Source: Lateolabrax maculatus
Taxonomy: Eukaryota > Chordata > Actinopteri > Acropomatiformes > Lateolabracidae
Assembly (NCBI GenBank): GCA_031216445.1
Contig: CM062218.1
Location: forward strand, 16,863,001-16,927,000
Length of the DNA stretch: 64,000 nucleotides
Direction of reading: 5' to 3'
The notes below the pieces were generated by a model, which saw only the letters and a list, made by a program, of their open reading frames with translations, did not search any database and was not told the DNA's origin. Shown here in pieces: positions 1-12,540 of the stretch. Within the stretch, counting starts at the first letter, position 1, and every line of letters starts with the position of its first letter. The position numbers were made by a program, and so were the translations under genes.

Positions 1-1930
1 CATAGATTTTAGGGGTCGACAAACATACATACACAGATACTGTACGCCATTCAGAACACCTGGTTCATCCAAACTGTACACAGCTGCTAACTCATTATGC
101 AAGTGGGGACAGAACTTGGATAACTATGCACAGGTGTACAAAAGAAATTGGGGAGGGATAGTCTTTATAAATCCAATTTACATGTCACAACTTTGTGGGT
201 TTTTGAGTAGGTTGGAGTGATTAAGAGGATGATTATACAGCGATAGAGACTGATTGATGGAGATAGAGTGGTTGTCCTTGGTTGAGCTATTGAAGTGTGC
301 TTGTGTGTCAGAGAGATGCTGGTATTGTAGGTTTGTTTGTGTCTGTCTGGTTTGTGTGTATTTGTTATTTTGCTTGTGTATTTTGTTGTGTTTGTGTGTG
401 TGAAGAGGTGAGGGTAAGTAGGTGGACAGTGGTGGGAGTAGGACTGGGGAAGTGAGACAGGCGGAGGCAGGTAGGGACAGATAGGGTTGTCCCAAATGGA
501 TCCCAAAGTAGTTTGAGAGGTTCTGAATCTCAAACTCCACAATCAGTACTAATTTGTTGTTAAGTGAAGAGCTGACACCTTTAGGATAAAGGGTAAGGAT
601 GCATGTGGACCTCAGAAAACAATAATCGTCTGCTATGGTACAACTCCCAAATCTAATATAAACATTGAAAACACTAGATGGAGAAACGGGTCAGAACACT
701 TGTTTTAATCACACATTCCTTAACATGGGCATGTTAATATTGGTAGGTCTAAATGCAAGATAGAAAACACAGCAAGTTTTTCTAAAATATATTTTAAAGC
801 TTTATTTTGTATGGTTACAATATACACCACAATTCATTCACATCTTAGATGCATTCAGGCTGTATTGTGAAGCGTTTACCAATGTGACTGTCACAATATT
901 GGCCCTGTCTAATCACACTTAACTCAAAAAGTCACTAAATTGACTTTGCGTAAAATCCCTATTTGCAAAATCAGGGTTAACAGTCGTGTGTCACTTGGGT
1001 GAAAGAGTGTGCTGAATACTGTAGAACATCTTACCCTGACAGATACATTTCTGTAGACTTTAAAAAAAAAACATGACCGATGGTAAAATGTTGTATCACG
1101 AGTTAATCTGGTCGTAGGCTGCTGCACAGTGATCTCCCCACCGCGTTCAAACCGGAGGTAAACCTGTCACCTCAGACTGTATGTTTCACTTATAGGTTGT
1201 ATGTGAGTTCAAACGCACTGAAAACGATCATGAAACAAATATAAGACCGAAAATATGAGAATTTGGACGTGTTTTGAACCGGCACCGCTACAGTCACCGA
1301 CATCGTCTTTCCCCATAGTCCTCGCTATGAACACAGTCTGTGTTCATCTAATTAGCAGGTTGGAGGCCCGCGTGAATCGGGTTTATAAAACGCCGTACAG
1401 ACTAGTTTCAAAAGAATATACATTAGTTTCATAAGCGCAGTAATCGAAATGTTTATTTTCTGGTACCCTACGACACATCTGTCTCAGACACGGAAACATC
1501 ACCAGTTAATCCAGCCACCAGTCAGACCGTCACACCGGGTCAGGTGCTGCGTCCTGTGGGTGGTGCAGTTCCTAGTAAGAGACATGGTTTATAATGAAAC
1601 GATGACGTACATCTCACTTAGATTCGATTCAGTATTTATCAATTTTGTGCAATTCCAAAAAAAAAAAAAAAAAAATGAAAAAAGTTTCTTAATTGATTCC
1701 TTTATATGCTGTTTCTTTAATGTAAAAGCCTGTAATTTCAGCGACTGGCACAGATTTTTCATCACCAAATAATCCGTTTTTCTGTGGTAGGGGCTCAACC
1801 ACTAGAGGGCGTCAAAGGGCTTTTGTATCACAATACTGCAGGTTGATCACCTGATGCCAGTCCATGACGAGCAGCAGGGACATGCACAGACAGGATCTAC
1901 ATGAGGAAAAAAGGTTTTAAACACACCAAG
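1..1930. other. No gene recognised, left edge
   Basis: I see no convincing coding exon here. The long open frames at about 165-542 come from GT/TG-rich low-complexity sequence. There are TTTATT hexamers (AATAAA on the minus strand) near 802-807, which could be the end of a minus-strand transcript, but nothing upstream supports one. An A-tract sits near 1658-1675. Confidence 0.5.
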
Positions 1931-1939
1931 CATGTCCAC

Positions 1940-2388
1940 AATTACACAACACATTTATTGCAACAATAGTCCCATTAAAACCTCTAAGCTCATTGTGTCT
2001 GTGAACTGTAATCTTTTTTTGGACAAAACATGTAACAACTTACTTTGTCTATCCTCTCTGAAGTTCAGAAAAATTCAGAAAACTACAACTCTGACAGCCA
2101 CGTTCTCTTTATGTACAGGACATACAGAGAAATTTGGATTGCAAAGACGTGAGAAAATTAAAGACCACGTTTATGATTAAAAAACCTCTGAATCTATTTG
2201 CTGCCAGGCAAATCACTGAAGCACAATATTTCCAACAGTTAAAAGGACGCACTTTCTGGTTACAAATGAGTCAATAGACAAGGTCATCTTAAAGTAATAA
2301 TTTAACAATAACAGTATGGCCACAGTAAACCCGAACAGTAGAACGGTTCAAGTAATGTCTTTTCTTCTCCAAGTACAGTGGGTCAGAG
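1940..2388 (-). other. zbtb8b: Probable zbtb8b 3' untranslated region
   Basis: This stretch directly follows the zbtb8b stop on the minus strand and is AT-rich without coding signal. A minus-strand AATAAA hexamer at 1954-1959 is a plausible poly(A) signal and would give a 3'UTR of about 430 nt. The assignment rests on position and the hexamer only. Confidence 0.45.
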
Positions 2389-5317
2389 TCACAGTGTGTG
2401 ACCTACATCAGCACAGACAGCCAGCTGCCTTTCAAGCATCTGTTTCTCTACCAAGTCCTCCACTCTGCCAACCTCCACCTCATCTACGTCGTCCATAAAA
2501 CTGGACCAATCCGTACTCCCGTCCGCACGTTCCATGGGCTCTGGTTGGCTGGCGGGGTGAACAGGGGCAGAATCATCATGAGTGGTGGTCACGCAGTTGC
2601 AGCTGTCGCAGATGCCGAAGCGTCTGAGTCCCGGTGAAACACTGGCTCCAGTGAAGCTTCGCCTGCAGCTCTTACATGACACTGGCCAGTAGTGCCTGTG
2701 GACCTGTCAATGGTCAATACAGTGAGAAAGACACTGGAATGTCAATCATTTTGCACAGGCAACACCAACTTTTAGATTATTATAGGTGCAGAATAACAAT
2801 ACAACTGCATTTAACAAGACTAACAACACTCAATTAAAGAGAGGGACGGCTAATTACTGTTTACAACCAGCTGCTAGCAATTACTGGCTTTAACTGGTTT
2901 TGTACAAACCATTAGATCTTACTATGTATTGCTGACTATACACTTCTACTGCTACCGAGACAATATCTGTAAACTACTACAAGAGGACAAATAGTTACCA
3001 CTGTGCAATTTCCCACTACAATTAAAATGTAAAAAAGGGTTCATTAATCAAGATTAAGAACAATGTAATTACTAATTGTTTTCAACAAGTAAAAATCTTT
3101 CCTTACGACAGCTGCCAACATACGGCTGGCCATACATTTAATCATTTGAAATAATGACTCACATTTCAAAACCAATTGTTAGTTGCCTGTTTCACAAAGT
3201 ATTTTGTAAATAGCACATCGCTGCCAACAAAAGACTCAACACTGACTACAAGTGGAAAAGGGAATTAGTAATAATTTCTAAAAAAAAAACAGAAGAGACG
3301 TACACTGAACAAGCAAGGGAAACGTTTTTCAAAAAATGGTGTACAGAAGCTGTATAATTCCTTCTTCAATTAACTTTTGTCACTTTTATAATAAGCTACC
3401 TTAAACTGAGAGGCCCACATATCGCAACCAGGTAATACATACAACATGATACAAAACTAGGCTGATTGTCTTGCAGTCACACCGAGTTCTTACACTGAGG
3501 GCATGGCTGCGAAGGTGCTCCTGTCTCGTGAACCTCTTGCCACACATGGGACAGGGAAAGGGCCTCTCTCCCGTGTGGCAACGGATGTGTCTCTTCATGA
3601 TTCCCTTCTGCTTGGCAGTGTACGGGCAGAATGGGCACTTGTGGAGTTTCACTGGCACTACCAAACCATCACCTGCAGGGGGAGAGAGTGGCCAACCAAC
3701 AGTTCAGGTTTACCTCAAATAGGACAGCACTGCAAAACGTGCGACACAGCGTTAGTTTCAAGATGTTTTGGGCCATTTGTTTGCGCTGAGATTGATCTTG
3801 CCAATTACCTGTGTCCTCTCCGAGCCACTCAGACTGGATCTCCATGATAGATGTTCCCACAAACCCTAAACTGTCATCCATTCTGCCTCCTCCTGTGTTG
3901 CTACCCAGTCCTTGAGTAAAGCGCTGCCCCCCTCTCTCCCCCAGAGGACTGGGGCCTTCACCTCTGGCCAGCATCTCCATCAGCTGCCTGGCATTAAAGG
4001 TAGGGCTGTATCCCAAGGGAGAGCGCTCATTGGAGGGAGAGGGACTTGGGGGAAGTAGCCTGCTATGATGAGGGTTATGGAGAGAGGGCCCAGAATATGA
4101 GGCCAGGACTTTGGTGTCAGGGGACTCCATAAGCTCCTCATCAGGGTCGTATTCTATCTTGGGGTTCACTAACTCCGGGGTCAAAGCAGACGACGAAGAG
4201 GATGAGAGGTTAGTCTGATCCATGTGTCCCTTCTGTCCTTCACTCCCCGACGCAAATTCCTCCCTTGAATGGTAGTCGCTGTCCATGTCCCTGCTGGTGC
4301 CTGGAGTTGTGGCGACAGGGATAGACAAGGGGGTTCTCGCCGAAGTCACAGACTCCGGACCTAAACCCGAGCCTCTGTCTGCCTCGGCAACCTGTGAAAG
4401 AGGCTCCGCAGCCCCTGCACCACTGGACTTTGTCGCAGCAGGAGTGCCGCTGTCTGCAGGACCCATCCCTCCATCCTGTGTCTGGTCCTCCTTCTCTGTG
4501 TTCCTCTCTTTCTCCTTGTTGCATATTTCCAAAGATGAGCGGATGTATCCCTTGCAGAAGTTCACCAGATCAGTCATCTGCAGGTAGCTGGCTGCTGACA
4601 TCACCTCAATGACATTGCTTCTGTTCAGGGCCAGACGGCCAGAGTAAAGGAAGTCCAGGATAATAGAGAAGGCATCAGCTGTCACAATGTCCAACGATGC
4701 CGTGCTGTAGCGCTGTCCACTATCCTGAAAAGAGATGTATAGAGAAGTTCAAGACAATTTATTACTTTTAATAGTAAGAAGATTTACTAAGAGAAGCAGT
4801 GCAATGATTTGGCGGAATTTGATTTAAAAGGTTTGTAATTTCTGATAAATTCATCAAGTATGTATCCTAGCAGCATACTGGATGCCCTACTTTACCAAGA
4901 TCAGCAATGTATGGCCTGCAGGCACAACTCCCACCATTCACCCAGGGGGTAATCTTTCATTTCTTATATTATTCTTGACTGATTTCATAGAAAGCAGTCT
5001 GCTTTTTAAAAACATTTTAAGGCACAAAAACAATCACTGATAACACAATAAAGACTACATTACATTTCTTTCTAGAAGTCATGCCCACCTCTCCTTAAAA
5101 GAAAAAAAAAACATAGGAAAGTCCTTATATAAACTATTCTCACCTGCAGATAGTGAACCAGAAGAGCCCGGAAATAGCCGCTCCCAGCAAACAACACATT
5201 GCGATGGGCCTTGAAGACGCGGCCTTCCACAAGGATGCTGCAGTCACAGAAGAAGTCCCGCTTACGCTGCTCATTGAGCTCAAACAGCAGTTTGGGCAGG
5301 TAGCAAGGCACTTCCAT
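2389..5317 (-). CDS. zbtb8b: BTB/POZ zinc finger protein Zbtb8b
   Basis: Four coding exons (5317-5144, 4724-3809, 3672-3494, 2703-2389) join in phase to 527 residues. Residues 1 to about 115 form a BTB/POZ dimerisation domain beginning [11 protein letters not shown], with the family's [20 protein letters not shown] block. A long Ser/Pro/Glu-rich linker follows. Exon 3 carries two C2H2 fingers: CPFC...H...H and CPMC...H, whose last His lies across the exon 3/4 junction. The tail has a CxxC pair and then CDSC, as in the ZBTB8 family. The start, the tail ([13 protein letters not shown]) and the linker resemble ZBTB8B more than ZBTB8A, from memory of those proteins. The expected role is a nuclear DNA-binding transcription factor, probably a repressor; target genes are unknown. 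A 5' non-coding exon and a GC-rich promoter lie upstream. Confidence 0.9.
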
Positions 5318-5881
5318 GTCTACACCTCAGTGAGCCCTGGCAGAGGAAGGGAAGAGACAGACAATGATTTAAGGGTGTGTCAATTTAAAAAGGTTAAAAG
5401 CAAACGCTTGCTATTTTTACTTTTCGGTTCTGTTATTCCAAACATTTGATTTTAACTGAACTACACACTTTATGATCTCGTGTGACACTTCACTTCAAAA
5501 TGTCTCGTTCAGCAGGAAATGTCTCCACCTCGTCAGAGTATGTAAATGTAACTGTCACAGTACTGAGTCCAACTGGGTTAAAGGGAAAGAAGGAAACCTT
5601 CAATAAAGGAGTTATAAGCGAATTAAGTTTGTGCGTCCCAATCGAGCTGAGTTTAGGCGACGTTTACTAACGACAAGGTTTGATCATACACACGTTGAAC
5701 CAAAGAGAAACCAGTTAAATAAAAGGAGGTAAAAGAGGACAGAGTCACAGTGCTCCCCTTTATGTTGGCTGTCAAGCTAACTTGTGTTGCTAGCGCCGAG
5801 CAGCTGGTAGTTGACACTTTATTAACTCCACCAAGGACGGAGACACACACGGAGACAAAAGGACACGTAGCACGGGCTCAC

Positions 5882-5990
5882 CTGTATGTTTGCGCGACTG
5901 AACGTGAGAAAACCGTGATCATAACAGAGACAGACATTAGCCCGTGGATGTGTTCTCCCCTTGTGTACATTAGCCAACAACTTCCGCCTT
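5882..5990 (-). other. zbtb8b: zbtb8b 5' non-coding exon (approximate 5' end)
   Basis: On the minus strand a consensus donor (CAG then gtgagc) ends an exon at 5882. The matching acceptor (TGCCAG) sits just before position 5338, 21 nt upstream of the zbtb8b ATG at 5317. The first exon would therefore be untranslated. The transcription start is only inferred, from the promoter motifs just beyond. Confidence 0.55.
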
Positions 5991-6009
5991 CAGCGCTCGG
6001 TGACGTTTT

Positions 6010-6048
6010 TCCTTCAGCCAATCGGTGGCCGGCGGAGGCGGGGCCTGT
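6010..6048 (-). promoter_or_regulatory. zbtb8b: zbtb8b promoter: CCAAT and GC box
   Basis: A CCAAT pentamer at 6018-6022 and a GC box GGCGGGGC at 6037-6044 lie in a short GC-rich patch 20-60 bp upstream of the proposed first exon. There is no TATA box. This fits a housekeeping-type promoter, possibly firing both ways, but no gene is seen on the right. Confidence 0.5.
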
Positions 6049-8564
6049 CCAGCTGTGTGTAATGTGCTTCATGTCTGCAACATCCCTGGTTAGTGATGGA
6101 TGTGTGAACACACAAGACCCTGTTAAAACTCGAAACAATGGGTTGCAGATACAATTAGACAGATTAACGTAATGAACAAGTCTAAATGAATGTGTCTCCT
6201 TTATATAATGTGATGTGACATTTAGCAGGATTATCCAGTGGTGAGATCACAGAAGTCCCACAAGTGAGATCACAAGTGGGTTTGAACCCATATAAGATGT
6301 TTCCTGTCCAAGTGCTCTTAAGCAAGATGCATATTGTGTATGTAAATTTTATAGTTTATACTGACTTCTGATACAATGTTTTTATCCCTTCAATGAAACT
6401 TATTCATGGAGTTTTCAACAAAAATATTTTATAGGATTATTAAAGTATTTTTTGCAGAGAAGTCTGCATTTCATCTACATCTTTGTGTTCTTTGTAATCA
6501 TGGTATAACCCTGCTACATGGCAATATTAATTGTACACCAAATTGATTGATTAGTTAATTCAAATTTGAAATCAATGTTAACATAGAGCTCCAGCTCAGG
6601 AAGTGTTATTAATTTAACTACAAGAGAGTTTAAACACTGTGCATCACGTACCTGATGTGAGACGTTATTTTAGACAATGTTCCACCCAACTGTGATCAAA
6701 ACGAAAATTACAATGCAAAATACCAAAGTTATGCAAGTGCTATTGCATAGTGTTATTAGGTTGCTGAATGAAGTCACACTGCTCTGCTGTATTCCCGCTG
6801 TGCATCTCTAAAACAGGGACAAAAAAGGGACAAAAAATGACAGATTATCCTCCAAAATATCCTTCAACAGATTCCATATTGACAGGACTCCAGCAGGAGA
6901 AAAATCTATTGTTCACCATAGAAACAGGTACATTTGTAATTTTATATTAATTAATTATTGCCTTAATTCATGATGTGATACAAAGACATATTAAGCAGAC
7001 TTGTTAAAATTGTATCACTTGTCTCAACTGACTATTTTCACTTCAGAAGCAACATTATTTATCATTAGGCAGTTAAAAGTATGTACATTTCTTAATCCCC
7101 CTCAGATGCATGATGGGAATTCTGTGTTTTTGACAGTCAAATATTTTCTTCACTTTATGTCTGCCGTTCTCCATCGCAGAAACTCATTTAAAGTGATGAT
7201 GACAATTATGATGATGATGATGCTCATGCTGTGGGGAAGAGCGTCAAAGTGTCACCCTCCTTCTCAGTCCAGCATGCCGCTGCGCGACCGCAGGCGGCCC
7301 GCGCCTGCCCACGTTGTCTGCACAAGAATACTTGTTTATTTGCCTTCCATTTCGGAGGGAAAATAATTCTTTTTTTATTTTCGGACACGGCGAGAGTAAA
7401 CAAGTAGTTCCTTCAGCACTGCGCCACACCCTCTCAGCACAATCCACAGCTCTTAGAAGTGTTTTTTACACTGATGGGTGCCGACCAAGCGACTTATTTG
7501 TTTCAGATATTTTCCCATGGCAAACAGGGCGAATACAAAGGCTTCGTGGTGGCCTGGGGAAACCACAGGGTAGGCGTACATGAGCCTCCATACTCACCCT
7601 CTTTTGAAAATGAAATTTATGGCACCTCATAAAAACTCTATTCACGCTTTTAAGCACTAAATATAAACTAGTATAAACCAGCAGGGTTTGACTCAGTCCT
7701 TGTAAACTTGACCTGATGGAGCGCTGTGTCCGGCTGCAGGCAGGCCGACCGTCGGGTTGACCCGGCTGCCCAGCCCTGACACGAGTCTATCCCAAAGCAA
7801 AGCTGAAATAGGTTGAACTCTGAGGTAGCTCTGGTTGCTGACCTTCTTCTCGCTCTGACTCAGGGAAACACAGGGCCTTTGTTTTGGTCATTTGTTGACA
7901 CAAGGGCCGGAAACTCCCTCTCCACAGACCTTTCACAGCCAAGCAATCACACTGGAGTTTCTACAATACTGCCCTATCTGTGTGGCAGTTTAATGCTGGT
8001 TTACACCCAGAAACCCCTTAGGAACAAATAATATTTGTGATTTATGATTTGGTTTTGGCTTACGCCTATGATTATGATGGCGTATGATTTACGGATTGAA
8101 GCCCAGTCTAAAAAGTAAATAGATGTAGCGATGGCAGTTATGTAAGGCTGCATCCAGATTTGGGACCTCACTCATTGTGTGTGTTACCCACTGTGAGACC
8201 CACGGCTGGCACAGAGGGCTCCAGCAGCACCCCTCTGGGTCCCTGTGGTCTGCGCCTCAGCACTAACAGCCACTTAGGCCGGCATTTTCCCAGGCTGAGA
8301 CAACACACCACGGTGGCAGCGCGAGCCACAGAGAGGCCTGATTAAAGAGTAGGGACAATGGAGGGAGAGAGACCGTGGTGGCATTTTCCATCTCCGCCGC
8401 TGTCTCCTGGGGGGACCAAGTATGTGCCGTGAAACGTTTGAATTATCCCAGAATCTCTGGAATTCAGACAGAGGCACCGCGGAGAGGACCCTCGACCGGG
8501 GATCAAAGAGCTTTGAGAGGAGTGCGGTGGACTGGTGGTGAAGTCGAGTACATAGGGGAGTATG

Positions 8565-8596
8565 AGTGTGTGTCTGTGTGTGTGTGTGTGTGTGTG
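8565..8596. repeat. GT microsatellite
   Basis: An interrupted run of GT dinucleotides; a second, shorter run follows near 8760-8795. Confidence 0.9.
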
Positions 8597-11500
8597 CATG
8601 CTTGTGTGCTTCAGAAAACTGACTTGAAACAGATAAAGACAATGTTTGAATTCGAATCATATTTTCTTTTATGGCTACATGTCTAAAGATGTTTTCAAAA
8701 AAAGCCATGTTTGACTTCTGAGGAGGCACTGATCATTGAGCAATGAAATACAGGCATGTGGTGTGTGTGTGTGTGTGAGTGTTTGTGTGTGTGTCGCTGT
8801 CCTTTTATCCCTCATGGGATCCGATAATGCAATCATAGCCAATCATTGGGAGTCTAATACAGCGGGCGCCCCTCTTTAGTTTGGAGACGCCACTCTCTTC
8901 TGTGGTGGCAGAGGAAGAGGAAGAGAAAAGCGAGAGGGGGAAACCTCGTCCCTCTCTTTCTGTCTATCTCTCTCTGTAATTATCACTTAATGTTCTTCGG
9001 TGATCTGGAGACGTCTGTCTCTTGCTGTCCTTTCTTCCCCTTGCTGGAGAGGAAATGTAACACAGTCTGAAATAAATCTGCCAGCCTTTTTATTATTGTA
9101 TATTTAGCACCAGAACAGAGTAGTAAATGGAGCCGTCCCAGACCACAAGCTTCCGGTAGCGCAGGGCCTCAGCGCTGGCTGGCTGTCTTTGCCACAGCCA
9201 AGTCCAAAGATCAAAGCCTCCTGTACTATATACAGTTAGCTAGTCGTCCTCAAGCACTGACCTCAAGCAAGTTTTTCATGTCTGAGAACGACAGCGTATG
9301 TTTGTGCATGAGCTACATGCGGGGTGTGTAGAATTAGTTCACTACACAAGTATGCCTTTCAGCAAGCCCGTTCTACATCAGCGTCTGTTGTGTGTACTTT
9401 GCTGTACGAGCGCAAAGAGCTTTCGTGTCTTTCTACATCCATATATCCCTGTGCTGTAAATCAAGCCTTGTCATGGCATTGTCTTGTGTTTGCTTGATGT
9501 CAAAAATGACAGTGTTGCGTTCACATTTAGAAAAAGAAAAATGTACAAAGGGGTGGCTTGGGAAGGTGGCCCACGTCTTCAATGTATGAGGGAAACTCAA
9601 CTAATTCAATCAACTAAATTCAACTACTTTGATTTGATTCTATATATATATATATTTGTGTTAGTAAAAAAATCAAACTGCCAAATAGGACTACAAATTG
9701 GTGTGACGAGGATCGTTATTACCTTTGACAATAACCAGTGAGCTGCAATCAAAGTCACTTGCCTGATATCAGACAGAATTGTCAACTCGTTAAACTCCAT
9801 TTCCATCTTCAGTCTGACATTGCCTCCCCTTTAACTGATTCAATTTTCCCAAAACAATGACTAGAGACCAACGTATCCGCCTGAAGCTAACGTCATTTTA
9901 AGTATTTCGAACATGGTGGGTGGTGTTGTTGAAGGGAAACTTAGGGGCGGTGGTGGTAAGTCAGACAAAAATTGGAACCATTAGGATATCTATTTAAACT
10001 TATAGATCAGCTGCCCGACCTAATCCTTTAGTTTTACTGAACAATGGACACTTAGTTTGGCAACAGTAAAAAAAAGAATGCAGGCGTAATCCTGAATCAG
10101 TGTTCAGTGCATCCATTATTTCAGTTCTAGTCATTTTTTTTTATAATAAAAGCCACTTTCGAGAATAACAAAAGCAGTACCAACTCCCTCAGGAGATTAA
10201 AAATAATGTTGGTCATTACACTCATCCTCCATCAAAGTCTTCCTTTTTTCCCCCTGCACACTCACTGTAATCCGCTTCTGGGAACGCTAAAAAATTCCCA
10301 GCAGTGTGGTGGCGGCAAGTTTTTATGCTGGTTTTCAGGGGCTTATGCCTGCTCTTCCGAGCTGCCGTCAGAACGAGGTGTCAGCAGGATGCCTCCCTGA
10401 TAAGGCCGTAATCTGAGGTGTAAAGTTAGAAGAGGGATTTGGGAAAGCGAGAGGCTGTCAGAGAGCAGCAGCCACGGGTGTCTGGGGCGGCGCATGGCAG
10501 GGATGGAGCACCGTCTCCCAGGGTTTATGACTCTGTGAGAGCTCTTCTGAACCAACCCGGCATCCAATTAATCCAAATTTCAGAATGTCAAACTAAACAG
10601 ATGCATATGCCTTCTGTTTTGAAAACATCTTTGCCATGTACACTTTAGTTTCCCTTCAGAATTGTACGTTTCTACACCGAACGCCCTTTCTTTAGACACT
10701 GACAAAAATAGAAAGCCGATAGAGGAAGTAAACATCACATGACTCCATGCAATAAAAATTAGTCTCCTCCATAAACTTGAATGATAGTCAGCTTCCAAGT
10801 CAAAACTCTTGAGCAAAAGTAGTTTTACAGTGGCTAATATTAGCTGATTCTTAAAACCCCCAGTCATCAAATCTGGCACAGTTGCATGCGTGGCTGAGGG
10901 GACACAGTGGATTAGCCCTGAACTCTTTCATTTTTCACTTTCCCCTTTTTCTCCTCCTCTTTCTCTGCGGCTCATAAAAGATTATGTCCTGTGTGTGATG
11001 TGGCGGAGGAGTGCAGTCAGAATGAACTGATTACGGACGAGGGCCGGCGTGCCTGTGAGTCATGGCACCGAACGACATTCTTCAAGCACTTAAAAATAGT
11101 AACAGTTGGCTTTTTTTCAGGTTTGTTTTTCTCATCGGAGGACTTTGGGGCATCCTCTGTTGGCTTTTTTGGAGACTCGAATCATAACCAGATTTCTTTT
11201 TTTTTCCTTCCCCCTTCCTCCTCCCCTTTTCTTTCATTTTGTTATTGGGAGTTTGTTTAATCTTGTGAAGAAAATTGGCTTAGCGTGGGAAAGGCAGAAT
11301 TCTTTTGGGGATAGGTTTTGTTGTTTTAGAGTTGTGCGCATTGTCTTTTTTTTTTTTTTCTGTGCAGGAAGAAAGAAGTGCCAGTTTGTGCCAAAACCTC
11401 ATGAAGTATAGATAAAAAGGGGCTGAGTGAGAGGGAGGCCGCAACACCACGACAAAGATATGGGCTGTCTAAGCAGAGAGCTTTACAAATGACGATCTCC

Positions 11501-11852
11501 AGGGGGAAAACGGGGGAGACAAAATAAGGGAGGAAGGTAGTTGGATGAGGAAGGGGGAGGAAAAGAGGAGAAACAAATGTGGATGGATTGGTTGGAGGAG
11601 GAGGAGGAGGAAGATGGGTATTGGGGGGAAATAACGCAGAGCAGTGAGGAGGGAGGGGAGGAGATGAGAGGGGAAACATTCCCCCTTGCCCACATTAAAG
11701 ACATAAAAAAGAAAACAAACAGAAAAACATGTCTGACATAAAGAGGCTGGTTTCCGCGGCGACAGCACAATGGCTGCCTGTGGCTCTCGGGGCCCTCGCC
11801 GTCCCGTCTGGGGCCCGGCACCAGCGAAAGTCACCGCAGTCACAGGGCCCAT

Positions 11853-11856
<4 letters not shown>

Positions 11857-11893
<37 letters not shown>

Positions 11894-11924
11894 TGTGTGT
11901 GGGTGTGTGTGTGTGTGTGTGTGT
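11857..11924. repeat. GT microsatellite, interrupted
   Basis: About 68 bp of GT repeats with two GGG interruptions. A CT run follows at 12084-12113. Confidence 0.95.
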
Positions 11925-12081
11925 CTATGAAACATGGTGAATGTCATCACGGGCCTAGTACTGTGGGAACCGCCATGAAAGGGACCCCACTCAGAAGCCA
12001 CAAAAGTTCCTTTCTGCTTCTTCTCTTCGGCTTTTAGCCTCTTTATTTATCTGTGTGTAGGGGAGCCGGATGAGGAGGGAG

Positions 12082-12083
<2 letters not shown>

Positions 12084-12113
<30 letters not shown>
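12084..12113. repeat. CT microsatellite
   Basis: About 15 perfect CT units. Confidence 0.95.
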
Positions 12114-12116
<3 letters not shown>

Positions 12117-12289
12117 AGCCAGCATGACCCATCACTGCAGCCCTCCTGCCCTCTTGACACCTCAAATCACAGCAGCCACTATCTCAAATATATATACTGA
12201 CTGTGTCCGACCCTACGTCTCTGGAGGTTTATTCACACCTCATATCAGCTCAGTCAGGTCATTAAAAACACAAGGCAGCTCTCTGTAAG

Positions 12290-12540
12290 CACCCAATAGG
12301 AGCAAACCTGGCGTTCCCCCGGAATGCCTCGTATATCCAGGTTATTCCGAGTGAATCGCGGAGGCGGCCAGACAGGCCGTGCCACAGGTCCCAGGCATTC
12401 CTTATTTGTCTGAAGGGCAGATAATTCCCTCATGGGTCCAGCCTGGACAGTGCCAAGCTACTCCGGTGCCAGTTCCCATGCCAATCCAATCCTGACCCCG
12501 GCGGCTGAGCGCCCAGCCACAGGCTGACTACTATAAAAGC
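12290..12540. promoter_or_regulatory. Candidate non-coding regulatory island upstream of heyl
   Basis: This GC-balanced, non-repetitive block sits within AT-rich intergenic DNA about 5 kb upstream of heyl. It contains several CATTCC/GGAATG (TEAD/MCAT-type) motifs in about 110 bp and no open frame. The call is compositional only; conservation was not tested. Confidence 0.25.

Noticed and set aside
165..542. Two overlapping minus-strand open frames of 120-125 codons
   Set aside because: They are translations of TG/GT-rich low-complexity sequence, with no domain, splice support or codon pattern.
11326..11852. Minus-strand Pro/Ser-rich frames
   Set aside because: They arise from a GGA-rich purine tract on the plus strand; no exon structure or domain.
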